Source: Triticum aestivum
Lineage: Eukaryota > Streptophyta > Magnoliopsida > Poales > Poaceae
Reading direction: 5' to 3'
Length of the DNA: 64,000 bases
NCBI RefSeq assembly: GCF_018294505.1
Contig: NC_057801.1
Span: forward strand, 847,235,318-847,299,317
Numbering within the stretch: position 1 is the stretch's first letter; each line of letters starts with the position of its first letter. The notes under the pieces are model-generated. The model was not told where the DNA came from. It saw only the letters and a program-made list of their open reading frames with translations, and did not search any database. The position numbers and the translations under genes were made by a program. Positions 1 through 11,426 of the stretch are shown here, piece after piece.

Positions 1-3000
1 ATAGAACATCCTGAATGCGGGCCCTAGACATCGTTGACAAAAGAGTAGTTGTCTCAGCTCCAATACATATTAGGCAGCATTCACTCATTATCTTGTGATA
101 CTTTAAGTAAGTCTTACACAGTTTAATGTGTACCTCACCTTGAATCTTTCAAATCAAAGAAGGCATCTGATCTCGGAGTAAGAAGAGTCAAGTAAGTATT
201 TTCCTGCCATGGAGAAAAGATTAGTTCATATAATAAAATGACTCTCTCAAACCTAAACTAATAAATAAAATTTGATCAACACTGCATATAAACTTCTATA
301 AGTTTCCATCTGTGCCGTAAGACATGCATCATAATTCTCATAATGAGGATATTGCCGGTACACTTAAGTGAACATGCATATTCAGATGCACCTATTTTAC
401 TCACATCAAAAAAATGAACATAAGCGTATAGGAAGGCCATAGGATTGTATCTTGGCAAGCATATGGGTGAAAAAGACTCCGAAGTCCTGCGTTAAACAGA
501 AAAATATTGTGAGATGCTTGTAGGTCAAGGTTTTCCATTTCAGATAGCATGCGATGATTACCTAAAAGATTCGGAGGACAATATGAAATTTGCAAGTAGT
601 AATATATCATCAGGATGCAAAGTTGCCTTTTGTGCTCCCACGAGACTAATAACCTGAAAATTAACCAAGATCATAGCTCTCAGAAACATGAACGCAGAGG
701 ACTAGCAAAAATAAAAGATTATGTATCCATCTCCATAGACTTGCAAAGTTGCAATCATAAGTGTATTACTCCCTCCGTCCCAAAATAAGTGTCTCAACTT
801 TGTACTAGCTCTAGTACAAATTTGTACTAAGCTCAAGATACTTATTTTGGGACGGAGGGAGTATTTGGCAATGGCCAAAGTTCTGTGTCTCGTGATGGGA
901 TGGCAGACGCAATTGGCTAGAAGCACATAATAACTAACATTAGCATGAGCATGAGCAAGGAGCAATCCATATTGGTATTGGTACCGTTTGTCAAGCTACA
1001 GAACACAGAAGTCATTGAGTCTACTAAAGAGATCGAAAACATCTGATACCAAAGAACAAAATGACAATATTTCTACAGAATTCTCAGAAATGTGGCATAT
1101 CACTTTGGATATGGTGAAAGACATAACTGATTGACTGACAATAAAGTAAGATTTATGATACTGTTCTATGAACCTTTAGAAAGGTCAAGTGGCATCTAAA
1201 ATGTATTGAGGAGTAACTATAATAAGAAATGTGTTACATTTTAGCACATAAGCAGGATTCCAGCACAGTTTGATTAAAGGGTCAATGAACTAAGTAGCAC
1301 AATGGAAGTTCTGGCAGGAAACTGGACAAACTTGAAATTAACAAACAATGTAGCTCTCACAAAGACAAAAAGAGGACTAAAGAAAATAAATGATTTACGT
1401 TAAATGTCTCCAAACACTAGCAACCACAAGTAGAATATTTGATATGGATAAAGTTTGGTGCCTTGTGATGGGATGCCAGAAGCCCACAATAACAAATAGT
1501 AGAACTAGAAGGAGCAATCTAAATGGTACTGGCACCCTTTGGCAAGCTACAGATCACATAAAACCATAGACTGTTCGAGAAGGGCCATTAACTCTACAAA
1601 AAGATCAAAGATTCTAATACGGTGATACCAAAGAACACAAATGGCAAGCTTTCTACAGAAGTTCTCAGAAATGTGGAATCCCACTTTGGATATGGTAAAA
1701 GACGTAACTGACTGACAGACTGACGATAAAGTAAGTTTTATACCCATGTTATATGAAGCTCTAGAAAGTTCAAGTGGAACCTAAAGAGTTTTCAGAAGTA
1801 ACTATAATGGGAAAAATGTTACATCTTACCAAATAAGCATGACTTTAGTACAGTAAGATGAAAATGTCAAATGGGGTTAGTATGAAAATGGAAGTCATGG
1901 CAGCAAATTGGACAAACCTTGTGATCACACATCAACAGTGCAAACAGAACTCCCGAATCAGCAATGTCCTGCAAAACTGTGCTAGCAGCCTGTCTTGTTG
2001 CTTGGGCAAGGGGAAGGCATGTGTATGCATGAAGAAATGTAGCGGGATTCCTGTAGAATGGTTCAATATGATTTCAATTAAGTACTATAGTCCAAAATGT
2101 ATTAAGATGGGATCCGCAGAAAGGAAAAGGAAACAAGCTAACCAGCTGAATGCACGTATAAGAGATAGGAAAACCGCATCTGTGCCACCTAGAAGTGGTG
2201 CCATATCAAATTTGGGATTCTTCTCAAAGCACCTGTTGACCGACTTTGTCAAAATAAGCAGCATCTGCAAATTTGTGTTTTCAGACAGAGAAATCAGCAT
2301 AAGAATGGAAATGCAAGAATGGAAACGCAAGACTGTATAATAATTACAATAAAAATACAAGAAATTCAAATGTGTTAAGATGAATGCAACAGTGGAAGCA
2401 CCTGACCATACATGAGCTCTAGTTGGCCCCTCAATCCTTCAAACGTCTCTTCAGTGCAACTTATACAAACTAAATATATGGGACCTTTGACAAGGAAAAC
2501 TATCTGAAAGAACAGTGTAAAATCAACTTAGAATACATAAAAGGGTCTTCCGGTGAAATGCCCATGTTAGTGGTGTCTGATTGTTCAGGCGCATGCATTG
2601 TCCTGAAGTAAGATTACAAGAACAGAGTAAATTTTGGACATGGAAGGCCATCTGACCTGATGTTTTCCAGCTCTCACAAATTTGATATGATCACCACTGG
2701 ATAAGAAGGAAAAAACACCAAAAAGAAAATTCAGTACAGCCCAAAGGAAAGGGTTAAGGACACTAATCATTGCAATCAGCAAAAGCGGAAAGGCATACCT
2801 GTTCTCGACAAAAGAAACAATCGCTTGCAGTGTAGCAGAAAACCCAGCTAACCTGTGCTCATCTCCATACCTAGAAGTTGAACCAGACGAAGGAGATGTG
2901 ATGTTATGGTTTCACCTGAGAAAGTGCAGCAATTACTGATAAACTCTATCATGAATTCCTCTTTCCTAAGTGATATTACCTAGAGTAAATCGGCTTGCCG

Positions 3001-3829
3001 GAGTTGCTCAGAATGAAGAAATGCTTCTTCCTCTTCCTCCATGAAGCTGAACCATCGTCCTGGAACATCATGGATGGAACACATTCAGGATAAGACGACA
3101 CAAACACCTACACCCCCTCCAGCAGTAGCAGCTACTGCGGCGCACGCAAACCTCACTTGAATGCCACCCAGGACACCGAAAAGGTAGTAGAAAACGAAAT
3201 TTTGGAAATTATGTACTGCAGGTTTGGTAGTTTTTAGATCCGTACATACAACATTTATGAGTGAGCATGGATTTGCGTAATCAGTGAAGCTGAAGCTACT
3301 TGATAATAATGTCTGCGCTCGGCATCCAAATTACCACTAAATGAGGAATGAATTGAGGCGAGAGTAATCCATGATTAGATGGTTGAAATAGCTCAAGAGA
3401 CGAGAACACGGAGCGTGGAGCTGGGGTGACCTCGTCGGCGTGCTTCTTGCCGCGCGCCCAGTCCTCGGCGCCGGGGGGGAGGGTTGGGGCGGGGTCGGGC
3501 TCCTCCTCGATGCCGCCGGCGCCGGCGCCGGCGGCGCTGGAGGCGACGCTGCTGCCGCGCTCGCCGGCGTAGCCGCTGCTGCTGGGGCTGGGCGGGCCTT
3601 CGTCCTCGTCCTCCTCCTCCAGCCCCTCGAACTCCTCCCTCTGGCGGGACGCGGCCGTGCTGCTCCCGCCCCTGGACGCCGCCGTCACGTACCCCTCGTC
3701 GTCCTCCTCCTCCTCCTCGGCGATCTCGTGGCCTCCGCCGAAGTCCGCCGGCAGGTCGGCGCCGCGGAGGGAGAGCGCCGCCAGGAGGGCCTCGTCGGCG
3801 GCGGCGGGCGGATCGGGGGCCGGATCCAT
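1..3829 (-). CDS. MON1: MON1 (SAND family vacuolar fusion protein), copy A, exons 1-11, 3' end outside window
   Basis: MON1 pairs with CCZ1 as the guanine-nucleotide exchange factor for RAB7 on late endosomes and vacuoles (established family knowledge). Exons read on the minus strand, all with GT/AG borders: 3431-3829, 2980-3059, 2799-2870, 2657-2696, 2402-2503, 2143-2264, 1918-2050, 562-653, 405-486, 139-203 and 1-23. Phases join without a break for about 403 codons. Exon 1 (133 codons) starts MDPAPDPP and is an acidic, low-complexity N-terminus with [16 protein letters not shown]. Later exons carry the conserved core: [102 protein letters not shown] and [19 protein letters not shown]. Plant MON1 proteins are roughly 580-600 residues, so about 180 C-terminal residues would lie to the left. 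Copies B and D stop in exon 11, so copy A may be truncated there too. Intron 7 is unusually long and holds a MITE. Confidence 0.9.
653..1920 (-). repeat. Tandem duplication inside MON1 intron 7 (copy A)
   Basis: Two diverged units of about 585 bases each (653-1335 including the MITE, and 1336-1920) follow one another. Shared landmarks include tagctctca, ttggcaagctacag against ttgtcaagctacag, ataccaaagaaca, ttctcagaaatgtgg, ggatatggt-aaagac, ctgactgac and the run up to ggacaaac. Unit 2 ends at the exon 7 donor, and unit 1 ends in a non-coding echo of that border. Copy B has the same arrangement (about 33739-34903), so the event predates the gene duplications. Copy D is cut off inside unit 1. 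Confidence 0.75.
769..861. mobile_element. Stowaway-type MITE in MON1 intron 7
   Basis: The 93-base element has terminal inverted repeats ctccctccgtcccaaaataa and ttattttgggacggagggag, which is the typical Stowaway (Tc1/Mariner) terminus of grasses. TA target duplications lie at 767-768 and 862-863. It is absent from the matching site in copies B (about 33850) and D (about 61890), where a single TA remains. It therefore inserted only in the copy A lineage, or was lost cleanly elsewhere. Confidence 0.93.
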
Positions 3830-4105
3830 GGCCGCGGTGGGGAGTGGGGCTAGTGGGGGAGAGGGGGGGGGGGGGAGGAGGAGGTCGATCTATCACCGAA
3901 TCATCATCGGGTGAACCGGACCGGTCGGTTTGACTTGACCGCTTGGTGGGAGCTCATTACTGGGTTGGTAATTGTTGAGTTCATCTATCTCTCTTGGTTA
4001 GATTTGGTTTCCAATTGTAGAGTAGAGTTCATCTTTTGTTGCTTAAATTCAATTCATTATCAAATTTGACCTGAAAATGCAAGGGTGCCTTGCAAACGCC
4101 GAGAT
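3830..4105 (-). promoter_or_regulatory. MON1 copy A 5' untranslated and proximal promoter region
   Basis: This is the DNA directly upstream of the MON1 ATG (3827-3829). It matches copy C (42659-42925) base for base over long stretches, including the ggtcggtttgacttgac and tgggttggtaattgttgag segments, then diverges at about 4068. A G-run at 3861-3876 sits in the presumed 5' UTR. No TATA box is obvious, so the exact transcription start cannot be given. Confidence 0.5.
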
Positions 4106-4500
4106 GGGGCGTAAGTCTTTTTTTTGTGATTAATCAAGCATTATTGGAATTACAAGAGATCCCAAAATGAAAAAGAAATACATTCCACTCCTCGGGGAGT
4201 CTCCGCCCTCTCTGTTCCGCACATGCCGATGGCGAACCAAATTTGTTGTTGCTAGAGTTCTGCGCCGGCGTCGTCGGGACAAAAAGGTTGAATCCAGGCA
4301 AACAGCCGGGAAGTCACCTTTCTCTACCGGGAAGTGACCACGACGTTGATCTAGAAGGATCCATGATCCGAAGAAGAAGACGAGCGAGATGATCACACCT
4401 AGGCGTTTGCCCTGAGTCGACGAAAACACAACCAAGTCAACTACCCTTGTGTTAGCCACAAATGGAAAGACGACAAACTTATCCATCTGACCTCGTCGCT
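4106..4500 (-). mobile_element. Poly(T)-headed retroposed sequence upstream of MON1 copy A
   Basis: On the minus strand this block ends in a poly(A)-like run (seen as t's at 4113-4121) after gattaatcaagcatt. Copy C has the same block with a longer T run at 42930-42942. The sequences just outside the T run differ between the two copies. This looks like the 3' end of a LINE, SINE or processed transcript. A minus-strand frame of 118 codons (4130-4486) is not conserved in copy C, so I do not call a gene. Confidence 0.4.
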
Positions 4501-5360
4501 GGATCCAACACTTTTTATCTACCGAAATTGTACTATGACAACACCATATGATAGTTATTGTTTAACCTATTATGCATAGAGTACCCACAATGTACACTAC
4601 GGGCATCCACAAGTTATACGAAATGTGCATCATGTATTCTCAAACCCAAAAGTTTCAATCCAACATAAAGAACCTTGAAGGAGCAAGACTCAATTCACCA
4701 CAAAAGATGAAAGAGGGGGAAACATCATAAGATTCAACTCCTTTAACAAAGCTCATGATACAATCAAGACAGGAAACCTACATGATCAAGAGAGAGAGAG
4801 AGTGAGAGAGAGAGAGATAGAACACATAGCTGCATGTACACACCCTCAACCCCGAGGATGAAATACTCACACATCACTGTTAGAAGGGAGAGAGAGTGGT
4901 TGATGATGGTGATGGAGATGGCGGTGATGTCCGGGCGGCGTTCCGGCGCCACCGGAGGAGAGGGGAAACCCCCTCCTCCTCCTCCTTCTTCATTGGCCTC
5001 TGGAGGGCAAGAGCCCCTCCGATATTGAACCTCGCTTCCCTCTGTTTTGCAGCTTTTCGGTACTTCTTTAAATCGTCAAACATCTGTAACTCCATTTGGG
5101 CTGAAATTTTAAGGGTATTCCAGATTCTTTAGGATCGTTCTTGCGGTAAAAGGAGAACCAAAACCGACATGCACAACCTCCACATGGCCACCTGGTGTGG
5201 CCCCTAGTGTCCATCTTCTTGCTACTTGAGTCTTTTGGCGTAGAATTTTTTTGTGATTTTTTCAGTTTTTTCCGGCTTCGTAAACTTTTCACCTAAAAAG
5301 ACAAAAACAATAGAAAACATGAACTAACCTCTAACACTAGATTAGTATGTTAGTACAAAA
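4501..5360 (-). mobile_element. LTR-retrotransposon LTR fragment upstream of MON1 copy A
   Basis: This block resembles Triticeae gypsy LTRs as I know them: gcatcatgtattctcaaa, gaaacatcataagatt, a GA tract, tagaacacatagct, accctcaaccccgaggatga, then ctaacactagattagtatg. The orientation appears to be minus. Copy C carries the equivalent fragment (43325-44015), which lacks about 245 bases present here (about 5035-5278) and keeps the LTR terminus gatacgtttgagaca. No intact ends are visible in copy A. Confidence 0.55.
4789..4817. repeat. GA microsatellite
   Basis: An interrupted (GA)n tract inside the LTR fragment. The same tract in copy C is at 43594-43613 and shorter, so it is a length-variable marker between copies. 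Confidence 0.9.
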
Positions 5361-5362
5361 TA

Positions 5363-5690
5363 AAAATGTCTAGAATTTAAAATTTCGTTTGAATTTTAAA
5401 AAATGTTCAGAATTTCAAATTTTGTTTAAATTTCAAAAAAGTTTAGAATTTCAAATTTGGTTTAAAATTTTGAAAAATTCAAAAATATTTTTCTAAAATA
5501 TTTTCAAAAAATTCCAGACTTTCAAAATATGTTTAAGTTTTCAAAAACTGTTCATAATTCTAATATTTAAATTTCCAAAAAATGTTTAGAATTTCAAATT
5601 TTGTTTAAAATTTCAATAAAAGTTCAGAATTTCAAAATATGTTTAATTTTTTGTTCACGTTTTTTCAGTTTTGTTCACCATTAAAAAAAA
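5363..5690. repeat. AT-rich degenerate short tandem repeats
   Basis: Repeated variants of gttcagaatttcaaa alternate with ttttgtttaaaattt, at a spacing of roughly 30-40 bases. This style is common in subterminal parts of grass DNA transposons. Copy C has different AT-rich sequence at this position, so this block is private to unit 1. Confidence 0.55.
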
Positions 5691-5870
5691 TATTTGGAAT
5701 TCGAACTTGTTCAGCATGTCTATACACATGCAGGCTACCAAACAAAGTCTCAGCGCATACACCGCTGCCAAACAACAGCAAATGCATGGACTTAGCATGT
5801 CTACACTTAGCATGTATAAGAGGAGAACAACTAGGCTAGGTTCATACATGCTACCAAACACACCCTGAGT
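5691..5870. mobile_element. Possible DNA-transposon fragment
   Basis: Contains gcatgtctatacacatgc and several ctaccaaac motifs, ending gctaccaaacacaccc. Reversed, this gives gggtgtgtttggtagc, a terminus style seen in grass hAT- or Harbinger-like non-autonomous elements. No clear target duplication was found. Confidence 0.3.
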
Positions 5871-7178
5871 AGCCGAGGGTCCGTCTACCATGTATCCGGA
5901 CTACTTTTCGGATGAGATCACCGCTCATACCTTCACGCCAAATTTTAAGATAACTGCGAGAAGTATGATGGTAACCAGGACCCCGAGATCTGGGTTGAAG
6001 ATTGCATACTCACCGTCCAGATTGTAAAATTGCGACGACTGGCGCGCCGGCAAGCACCCGCCTCTGATGTTCAAGGGATCGGTCAGGGCGTGGTTAAATA
6101 CTCTCTCACCCAGGTCAATTAGTGACTGGGAGACACTGGAGGGGGTGTTCATTGCGAACTTTAAAGGAACATATATCCAACCTACAGACGTGAACAGCCT
6201 CAACAACATGAAGCAGCGCAAGGGAGAGATGGTGCGCCAGTAGAAACACTTCCTCAAAAAAATTCACTGATTGCAATGACACCGAGGCCATTGCCACATT
6301 CAGGAATGGCACCACAGACCAATTCCTGTCAAGGGACTTCGGCTACTACAAGCCCAAGTCGATGCCGGCCTTGATGGACATCGTCAACAAGAACATCACA
6401 AGTGAAGATGCGTAGTCGCCAAGCAGCAGGCACGTGATGGTGATCAGGGCCTGTCCACAAAGAAATGACCAGCCAAGAAAGTCACGGCGCAATCGTAAGA
6501 AAAAGCACTGGGACGACGATGACGATGACAACAAGGTAAATGCCGCCTTCACCCCTCGGGTGGGTATGCTGGAAAGAAGAAACAGTGGAAAAGAAGAAGG
6601 GTGACGGCAATAATTCAACCTTTGATAAGATCATGGACAATCCTTGTGATATCCATGGTCGGAAGAACGACGGCGAACCACCCGCAAACCACACGAGCTA
6701 GAACTGTTGGGTCCATAAGAAGGCCAAGCAGTCCATGGAGGCCAACTCCGAGAAGCCCAACCCTCATAATGATGATGACAAGGGTGAGTTCCAACCTAGC
6801 AAAGGCAACGGCGGACAGGAGCAGCTTCCACTACAAATAAAGGATGTGAACATGATTTATCCATGTCACACCTCGAAGAAGGATCAAAAGTGCCCTCCAT
6901 GGGCTATCTGCTGTGGAGCCCACTGAGCCGAAAGTACAACCCCTGGTCCGAGATTCTAATCACCTATGATCTACGTGACCATCTGACTAGGGTTTTCCAC
7001 GGCGGAATGACCACATTCGTCCTGGAACCAATTGTGGCTTTCTAGGGCCGAAGATAATTGCACGGCATGTCCATAAATTTATCAAACTTCTAGCCACCAC
7101 CGCCACCCCTTCTCTCCTTGCCATGGTTTCTTCTTCAAGCATCCACTTTCGACTTAGCACTGGTGTCCAAAGCCGGCG
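5871..7178 (+). mobile_element. Degenerate Ty3/gypsy gag relic, unit 1
   Basis: Short stretches in all three forward frames spell a plant gypsy Gag: YDGNQDPEIWVED, FKGSVRAWLNTL, AKFNG-like remnants, CDIHGR plus a following cysteine/histidine stretch (zinc-knuckle remnant), then DHLTRVFHGGMTTFVLEPI, which leads toward protease in intact relatives. Many stops and frameshifts make it non-functional. It differs by roughly 8-10% from the gag relics in unit 2, much more than the DNA to its right does. Confidence 0.65.
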
Positions 7179-7366
7179 TTGACCTCATCGTTACCATCAC
7201 CATCCTTGCAGTTGCGGTTGCGGTTGCGGCCAAACTGGTCAGGCTCCTCACACACTTTCTCATCCTCCATGCCGCGCTTGAACGCAATGATGGCATCGGC
7301 ATAATTACAATGGGTTATCTCATTTTCTTCTTTAGGAAACAGGTTCAGAAGGAGCGAACTAACTCA
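7179..7366 (-). mobile_element. TE relic left of the young retrotransposon
   Basis: Matches 38282-38486 and 47530-47734, with a 17-base indel and several substitutions. The DNA looks like an antisense retroelement gag remnant, but no frame is open. It is the left flank of the target site for the 12.3-kb element. Confidence 0.45.
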
Positions 7367-7371
7367 CCTTT
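7367..7371. repeat. Target site duplication (left), CCTTT
   Basis: ccttt directly precedes the left LTR and is repeated at 19700-19704 after the right LTR. The unduplicated site is found at 38487-38491 and 47735-47739. Confidence 0.95.
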
Positions 7372-9577
7372 TGTGACGCCCCCGATTCAATCGTACACTA
7401 ATCATGCACGCAAATGTGTACGATCAAGATCAGGGACTCACGGGAAGATATCACAACACAACTCTACAAATAAAATAAGTTATACAAGCATCATAATACA
7501 AGCCAGGGGCCTCGAGGGCTCGGATACAAGTGCTCGATCATAGACGAGTCAGCGGAAGCAACAATATCTGAGTACAGACATAAGTTAAACAAGTTGCCAT
7601 AAGATGGCTAGCACAAACTGGGATACCGATCGAAAGAGGCGCAGGCCTCCTGCCTGGGATCCTCCTAACTACTCTTGGTCGTCGTCGTCAGCCTGCACGT
7701 AGTAGTAGGCACCTCCAATGTAGTAGTCGTCGTCGACGCTGGCTCCTGGCTCCTGGACTCCAGCATCTGGTTGCGACAACCAGAAAGAAAGGAAAGGGGG
7801 AAAAAAGGGGGGGAGAAAGCAACCGTGAGTACTCATCCAAAGTACTCGCAAGCAAGGAACTACACTACATATGCATGGGTATATGTGTAAGGAGGCCATA
7901 TCAGTGGACTGAACTGCAGAATGCCAGAATAAGAGGGGGATAGCTAATCCTGTCGAAGACTACGCTTCTGGCAGCCTCCGCCTTACAGCATGTAGAAGAG
8001 AGTAGACTGAAGTCATCCAAGTAGCATCTCCAAGTAGCAACTTCAAGTAGCATCGCATAGCATAATCCTACCCGGCGATCCTCTCCTCGTCGCCCTGTAG
8101 AAAAGCGATCACCGGGTTGTCTGTGGAACTTGGAAGGGTGTGTTTTATTAAGTATCCGGTTCTAGTTGTCATAAGGTCAAGGTACAACTCCAAGTCGTCC
8201 TGTTACCGAAGATCACGGCTATTCGAATAGATTAACTTCCCTGCAGGGGTGCACCACATAGCCCAACACGCTCGATCCCATTTGGCCGGACACACTTTCC
8301 TGGGTCATGCCCGGCCTCGGAAGATCAACACGTCGCAGCCCCACCTAGGCAAAACAGAGAGGCCAGCACGCCGGTCTAAACCTAAGCGCGCAGGGGTCTG
8401 GGCCCATCGCCCTGAGCACACCTGCACGTTGCGAGGGCGGCCGAAAGCAGACCTAGCCTAGTGGCGTTCCAGTCCAATTCGGCGCGCGCCGCTCCGTCGC
8501 TGACGTCTGAAGTGCTTCGGCTGATACCACGACGTCGGGATACCCATAACTACTCCCACGTAGATGGTTAGTGCGTATAGGCTCGTAGCCAGACTCAGAT
8601 CAAATACCAAGATCTCGTTAAGCGTGTTAAGTATCCGCGAACGCCGAACAGGGCCAGGCCCACCTGTATCCTAGGTGGTCTCAACCTGCCCTGTCGCTCC
8701 GCCACAAAGTAACAGTCGAGGGCCGTCGGGAACCCAGGCCCACCTCTACCGGGATGGAGCCACCTGTCCTTTCAGCCCCCTCGTCAGAATCACTTGCGGG
8801 TACTCAATGAGCTGACCCGACTTTAGTCACCATCTGTATAGTATGTATGTATGTATAGTATATACCCGTGATCACCTCCCAAGTGATCACGGCCCGATAG
8901 TATAGCAAGGCACACTGACAAGAATGTAGGGCCAATGATGATAAACTAGCATCCTATACTAAGCATTTAGGATGGTAGGTAAGGTATCAATGACTGTAGC
9001 AACAATGACAGGCTATGCATCAGAATAGGATTAACGGAAAGCAGTAACATGCTACACTACTCTAATGCAAGCAGTATAGAGTAGAATAGGCGATATCTGG
9101 TGATCAAGGGGGGGGCTTGCCTGGTTGCTTAGACAAGGAGGGGTCGTCGGTGACGTAGTCGTACTCGGTGGCATCAGCGTCGGTCTCGTAGTCTACCGGA
9201 GAGAAGAGGGGGAAGAAATAATGAATACAGAGCAAACAAAGCATCACAAAATATAACAAGGCAATACGCGGTGTTCGGTGTGCCCTAACGCGGTAGTAGG
9301 TGATACCGGTGAAGGGGGGAAAACATCCGGGAAAGTATTCCCGGTGTTTCGTGTTTCCGGGCAGAGGAGCCGGATGGGGAAAGTTGCGAGTTCGATAGGT
9401 TAGGGGTGTGTGGCGGACGAACGGACTGCGTATCCGGATTCGTCTCGTCGTTCTGAGCAACTTTCATGTTGAAAATATTTTAATCCGAGTTACGGATTAA
9501 AAGATATGATTTTTTAAAAGATTTTAACAATTTTGGAATTTAATTATTTATTTAATTAATTCAAAAAAATGTATTTA

Positions 9578-9607
9578 TGACGTCAGCATGATGTCATGCT
9601 GACGTCA
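9578..9607. promoter_or_regulatory. Perfect palindrome with two TGACGTCA sites in the LTR
   Basis: Two 14-base arms (TGACGTCAGCATGA and its exact complement) flank a 2-base centre. Each outer end is the bZIP C-box/CRE core TGACGTCA. Eleven bases further on, a second inverted repeat (9618-9636, gggttgact with a one-base centre) carries two TTGAC W-box cores. The other LTR has the same pair at 17853-17882 and beyond. Binding is inferred from the motifs only. Confidence 0.6.
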
Positions 9608-9659
9608 GCAGTCAACAGGGTTGACTGAGTCAACCCTGACAGGTGGGTCCCGTTTGTCA

Positions 9660-9865
9660 TACACTGTTAACTAATTAACCTAATTAAGTTTTAATTAACA
9701 GTAGTTAATTAGGTTAATTAACCAGGATTAATTAGATTAATTATTTACTTAACAGTTAATTAGGTTATTTAGTGATTAGGTTAATCTAATTATAATTAAT
9801 TAACCTAATTAATTACTTAATTAATTAATTAATTTAATTATTATTTATTTATTTAATAATATATT
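9660..9865. repeat. ttaattaggttaatta low-complexity tract in the LTR
   Basis: About 200 bases built almost entirely from ttaatta, taattaacc and ggttaatta units on both strands. It is a dense set of short inverted repeats and is repeated in the right LTR at about 17935-18150. No function is assigned. Confidence 0.7.
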
Positions 9866-9899
9866 TTTTTAATTCCCTTTTTTTTTAATTTAAAGTTCT

Positions 9900-10980
9900 G
9901 GGGCGTGGGCCCCGTTTGTCATAGGCCCAAAGGGGCCTATCGGGCTCGGGCGTGGTTGCTGGGGCGGAGCCCCGTGAGTGTGCGGGCGGTTACGGGCGGG
10001 TGGGTGCAGGGCGCACCCAGGCGCCCACCACGCGAGGGGAGACGAGGCCGGCCAGGGCTGTGCCCGGCGGCGGCGAGGCCACGGCGGCCAGCGCGGGCGC
10101 GGGCCGGCGCCGGAAGCGGCCAGGGGTCAGCAGCCAAACGGGGGGGAGAGGGTAGCAGGGGGATGGGGTTCTCACCCCCGTTGCAGGGGAGTTGGGCGGC
10201 GAGGCGTGATGGCGCCGACGATGGAGAGACGGGGACGCGGGCGACGGGGACGAGGCATTCCGGCCACGGCGCGGTCACAAACGGGGCGGCAGCGGTGCGG
10301 AGGCGTCGGGGACGCGGCGGGGTGGAGTCGAGTGGCGTCGTTGGCGACTTGGACGGCGAGGCGAGGCGATGCGACGAGGACGAGCGGCATCGGGGCGCCC
10401 GGGTCGAGCTCCCGATCCAGTACGGGTCGAGGGGGCAGGCGCCATGCGGGAGAGGCGCCGGCGTCGGGGTCGAGTGACTACGGGCCCGGCCGATCCGACG
10501 GGGAAGAGGACGAGGAGGTGCTCCGGCGAAGCAGAGGCGGGACGAGGCGGCAACGGTGTGCGCGGCGGCGTCAGGGAGTGGAGTGGAGGAGGCGGAGTGG
10601 TTGGGGGCAGTGGAGGACGACGACGAGCGAGATCGGGCGCGAGGGATGCCCCGATCCAGATCGGGTCGGGGGGGAAAGCGGAGCGAGGGGAGGTGAGCCG
10701 GAGAGGCGGCGAGGCGAAGGCGCTCCGGGTGGTGCGGCCTCGTGCGGCGGCGGTGGCCTCAGGGGAGCGGCGGCGCGTCGGTGGCCTCCCCCCGATCCCG
10801 ATCCAGATCGGGGGAGAGGGGAGCGAACGTGGGGGAGGGGGCGAGGGAGAGTGGGGGTCGTGGGTAGGGTTCGGTGCCCCCAGTGGGTATAGGGAGTGGG
10901 GGTGTGGGGCGGTTGGGCCGGGTGGCCGAACGGGCCGGCCTGCTGGGCCGAAGCCCAGTGGGGGGGGGGGCCTTTCTCTC
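9900..10980. other. GC- and CpG-rich block in the LTR
   Basis: Roughly 1.1 kb of G-rich plus strand (C-rich on the element's sense strand) between two AT-rich stretches. It creates overlapping long open frames on both strands because stop codons are rare in such sequence. Direct gatccagatcggg-type repeats occur at about 10652 and 10800. The same block lies at about 18174-19245. Confidence 0.65.
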
Positions 10981-11426
10981 TTTTCCTTTTTTTTCTTTTG
11001 TTTGTTTTCTGTTTTCCTTTATTATTTCTTTCTTTCTTTATTTTAGTTGCATTTTAATTTAGTAAAATATACACTTAGTATTTCCACTTAGTCCATAGTC
11101 ACAAAAATAAATCTAGACCCCAAATAACTTAGTTTGACATTTTATTAATTATAAAACATATTTAATTAATCTCTTTGCTACTGTTTTATTTATCTCATAG
11201 TATTTAAACATTTTATAAATGTGCGGTTTTCCCATCACAATTATCTATGCAATATTTGGTTCCCTCCGAACATTTTAGTTTTAAAATTTGAAAACTTTTA
11301 TTGTTTGCCTATATTTTAAATTTTAATTTGAATCGTTTTGAACTAACTCGAGATTAGCAACTATAAACGAGGTGACGTGGCATCATTAGCAGAGGGTCAC
11401 TGTAGCTTAATAATCCGGGCGTCACA

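Larger units (their letters stand above)
7372..11426 (-). repeat. 3' LTR of the young retrotransposon (left copy)
   Basis: 4055 bases, nearly identical to 15646-19699. It contains a TGACGTCA palindrome, a ttaatta-rich tract and a GC-rich block of about 1 kb. Visible differences from the other LTR include single bases near 7481, 8106, 8974 and 10308 and G- or A-run length changes. Confidence 0.95.

Noticed and set aside
1858..2340. 160-codon plus-strand frame
   Set aside because: Antisense to MON1 exons 6 and 7 and intron 6. In copy B it is broken by a stop at the equivalent place.
3393..3933. Several overlapping frames of 114-167 codons around MON1 exon 1 on both strands
   Set aside because: They are shadows of the GC-rich exon 1. 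Only the frame starting at 3829 joins correctly through splice sites to the conserved MON1 core.
8836..8866. Tandem repeat gtatgtatgtatg as a possible array or origin
   Set aside because: Only a few units of a simple tetranucleotide in an LTR.
9978..11046. Long plus-strand frames of 304 and 225 codons in the LTR (and their copies at 18252-19335)
   Set aside because: They overlap each other and further frames on both strands in G-rich sequence, with low-complexity arginine/glycine-rich products. This is typical of GC bias, not of genes, and they lie antisense within an LTR.
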